DNA of 64,000 nucleotides from Lamellibrachia columna (taxonomy: Eukaryota; Annelida; Polychaeta; Sabellida; Siboglinidae), in assembly GCA_963662155.1 (NCBI GenBank), contig OY759263.1, forward strand, positions 2,173,595 to 2,237,594, given 5' to 3'. The notes beneath the pieces are model-generated. The model was not told where the DNA came from. It ran no database searches and worked only from the letters and a program-made list of their open reading frames with translations. The position numbers were made by a program, and so were the translations under genes. Of this stretch, positions 57,101 to 60,100 are shown piece after piece. How positions within the stretch are numbered: position 1 is the stretch's first letter; every line of letters begins with the position of its first letter.

Positions 57101-60100
57101 ACTACAGACCCAGATGGGATGAATATAGACTTCTTCATTTACACCCATAATTCCATTAACTTTTGAGACCACAGACCCAGATGGGATGAATATAGACTTC
57201 TTCATTTACACCCATAATTCCATTAACTTTTGAGACTACAGACCCAGATGGGATGAATATAGACTTCTTCATTTACACCCATAATTCCATTAACTGTTGA
57301 TCAGAAATCAACCATGTTACCTTACATACAGTTAAACAGACGGTTCACTAAAAAAGCAGTTTTCACTATTGCTCACAATATAGCATAACAGTGATGACAC
57401 AACGACGCTGATGACACAACATAGCATGACAGTGATGACACAACGACACTGATGACAAAACACTGCATGACAGTGATGACACAACGACACTGATGACAAA
57501 ACATTGCATGACAGTGATAACACCAATGCCAGTGTGACTGATGCCGCAGTATCACAATGCCAGTGTGACTGATGCCGCAGTATCACAATGCCAGTGTGAC
57601 TGAGGCCGCAGTATCACAATGCCAGTGTGACTGAGGCCGCAGTATCACAATGCCAGTGTGACTGAGGCCGCAGTATCACAATGCCAGTGTGACTGAGGCC
57701 GCAGTATCACAATGCCAGTGTGACTGAGGCCGCAGTATCACAATGCGAGTGTGACTGGGGTCGCAGTATCACAATGCGAGCGTGACTGAGGCCGCAGTAT
57801 CACAATGCCAGCGTGACAGAGGCCGCAGTATTATAATGCGAGCGTGACTGAGACCGTATTATTTTACAATGCGAGCGTGACTGAGGCCGCAGTATTAGAA
57901 TGCGAGCGTGACTGAGGCCGCAGTATTAGAATGCGAGCGTGACTGAGGCCGCAGTATTAGAATGCGAGCGTGACTGAGGCCGCAGTATTAGAATGCGAGC
58001 GTGACTGAGGCCGTAGTATTAGAATGCGAGCGTGACTGAGGCCGTAGTATTAGAATGCGAGCGTGACTGAGGCCGTAGTATTAGAATGCGAGCGTGACTG
58101 AGGCCGTAGTATTAGAATGCGAGCGTGACTGAGGCCGTAGTATTAGAATGCGAGCGTGACTGAGGCCGTAGTATTAGAATGCGAGCGTGACTGAGGCCGT
58201 AGTATTAGAATACGAGTGTGACTGAGGCCGTAGTATTAGAATGCAAGTGTGACTGAGGCCGTAGTATTAGAATGCCAGTGTGACCGAGGCCGTAGTATTA
58301 GAATGCGAGTGTGACTGAGGCCGTAGTATTAGAATGCGAGTGTGACTGAGGCCGTACCTGCGACAGTGTCCTTGTTGCAAGTAGGCCCACACATCATCAC
58401 ACATGTGTGTATCAAGTTACGATTGCCGTCACAATACTCCTGCAAAATGTCGGCCAACTTCCGCTCCTTTGCAGCACCACCTGCAGGTAGGAATATGCAT
58501 TATTAATTAATTACCCGGTTATTGCCATGCACAAGCCCTAATCAGATCTCAACACATCTTGAGAACCATAAAAAACAATGCTAAAATTGCATAATTTTAC
58601 CAAAAAAATCACACCAAAATGTCAGCTATATATTGTAGATGTGTAAAAAGAGTTGTGTTGATAAGAGGTGTGGGAACACTAGTATGACGTAATAACACCA
58701 AGTGTGTTGATAAGAGGTGTGGGAACACTAGTATGACGTAATAACACCAAGTGTGTTGATAAGAGGTGTGGGAACACTAGTATGACGTAATAACACCAAG
58801 TGTGTTGATAAGAGGTGTGGGAACACTAGTATGACGTAATAACACCAAGTGTGTTGATAAGAGGTGTGGGAACACTAGTATGACGTAATAACACCAAGTG
58901 TGTTGATAAGAGGTGTGGGAACACTAGTATGACGTAATAACACCAAGTGTGTTGATAAGAGGTGTGGGAACACTAGTATGACGTAATAACACCAAGTGTG
59001 TTGATAAGAGGTGTGGGAACACTAGTATGACGTAATAACACCAAGTGTGCGCACATTCATGCTCACTGACACGAGACGTAGCAAGTACTTTCATCACTTA
59101 CAGTCTTCCTTCTCAATAGCAGCAAGAATGGCGCGGACGTGTTCAATGTCGCATCGCTGTATGTGTGGGGTCAAAGTCTGGCGCTGCGGAAACAGTACAT
59201 TCATAAATCAGCATCATTTACATCATCTGAAATACAACATTCAAATATTACTTTATAAGTCTTTCCTCACCCAAATTCTTTTTCGCTGATCTCATTTTAG
59301 TAATTCAGCAAAAAAGTAAAACCCATCTAGTACCAACTACAATGCGCTAGTTCGGTTGATGTTTATCTAGCACCAACTACAACATGCTAGCGCAGTTGAT
59401 GTTCATCTAGTACCAACTACAACACGCTAGCTCGGTTGATGTTCATCTAGTACCAACTACAACGTGCTAGCTCGGTTGATGTTCATCTAGTACCAACTAC
59501 AACGCGCTAGCTCGGATGATGTTTATCTAGCACCAACTACAACATGCTAGCTCGGATGATGTTCATCTAGTACCAACTACAACACGCTAGCTCGGTTGAT
59601 GTTCATCTAGTACCAACTACAACACGCTAGCTCGGTTGATGTTCATCTAGTACCAACTACAACGCGCTAGCTCGGTTGATGTTCATCTAGTACCAACTAG
59701 CTCGGTTGATGTTCATCTAGTACCAACTAGCTCGGTTGATGTTCATCTAGTACCAACTAGCTCGGTTGATGTTCATCTAGTACCAACTACAATGCGCTAG
59801 CTCGGTTGATGTTCATCTAGTACCAACTAGCTCGGTTGATGTTCATCTAGTACCAACTAGCTCGGTTGATGTTCATCTAGAATCCCACTACAATGCACTA
59901 GCACGGTTGACGTTCAGATCAGTTCAGAAAATCATTGCTAGTCGTACAAAAACACGAACCACAATGGAAGCTTAGCTACGTACGCCTAGGGTTTATATCA
60001 AAGATCTTACCTCAAGGGCGAGGGCGATTACACACAACTTGTTCTTGAAGTTGGGGGCGACATTGGGCAGTGAGTGCACACACAGCCCAATGCTCTGAAT

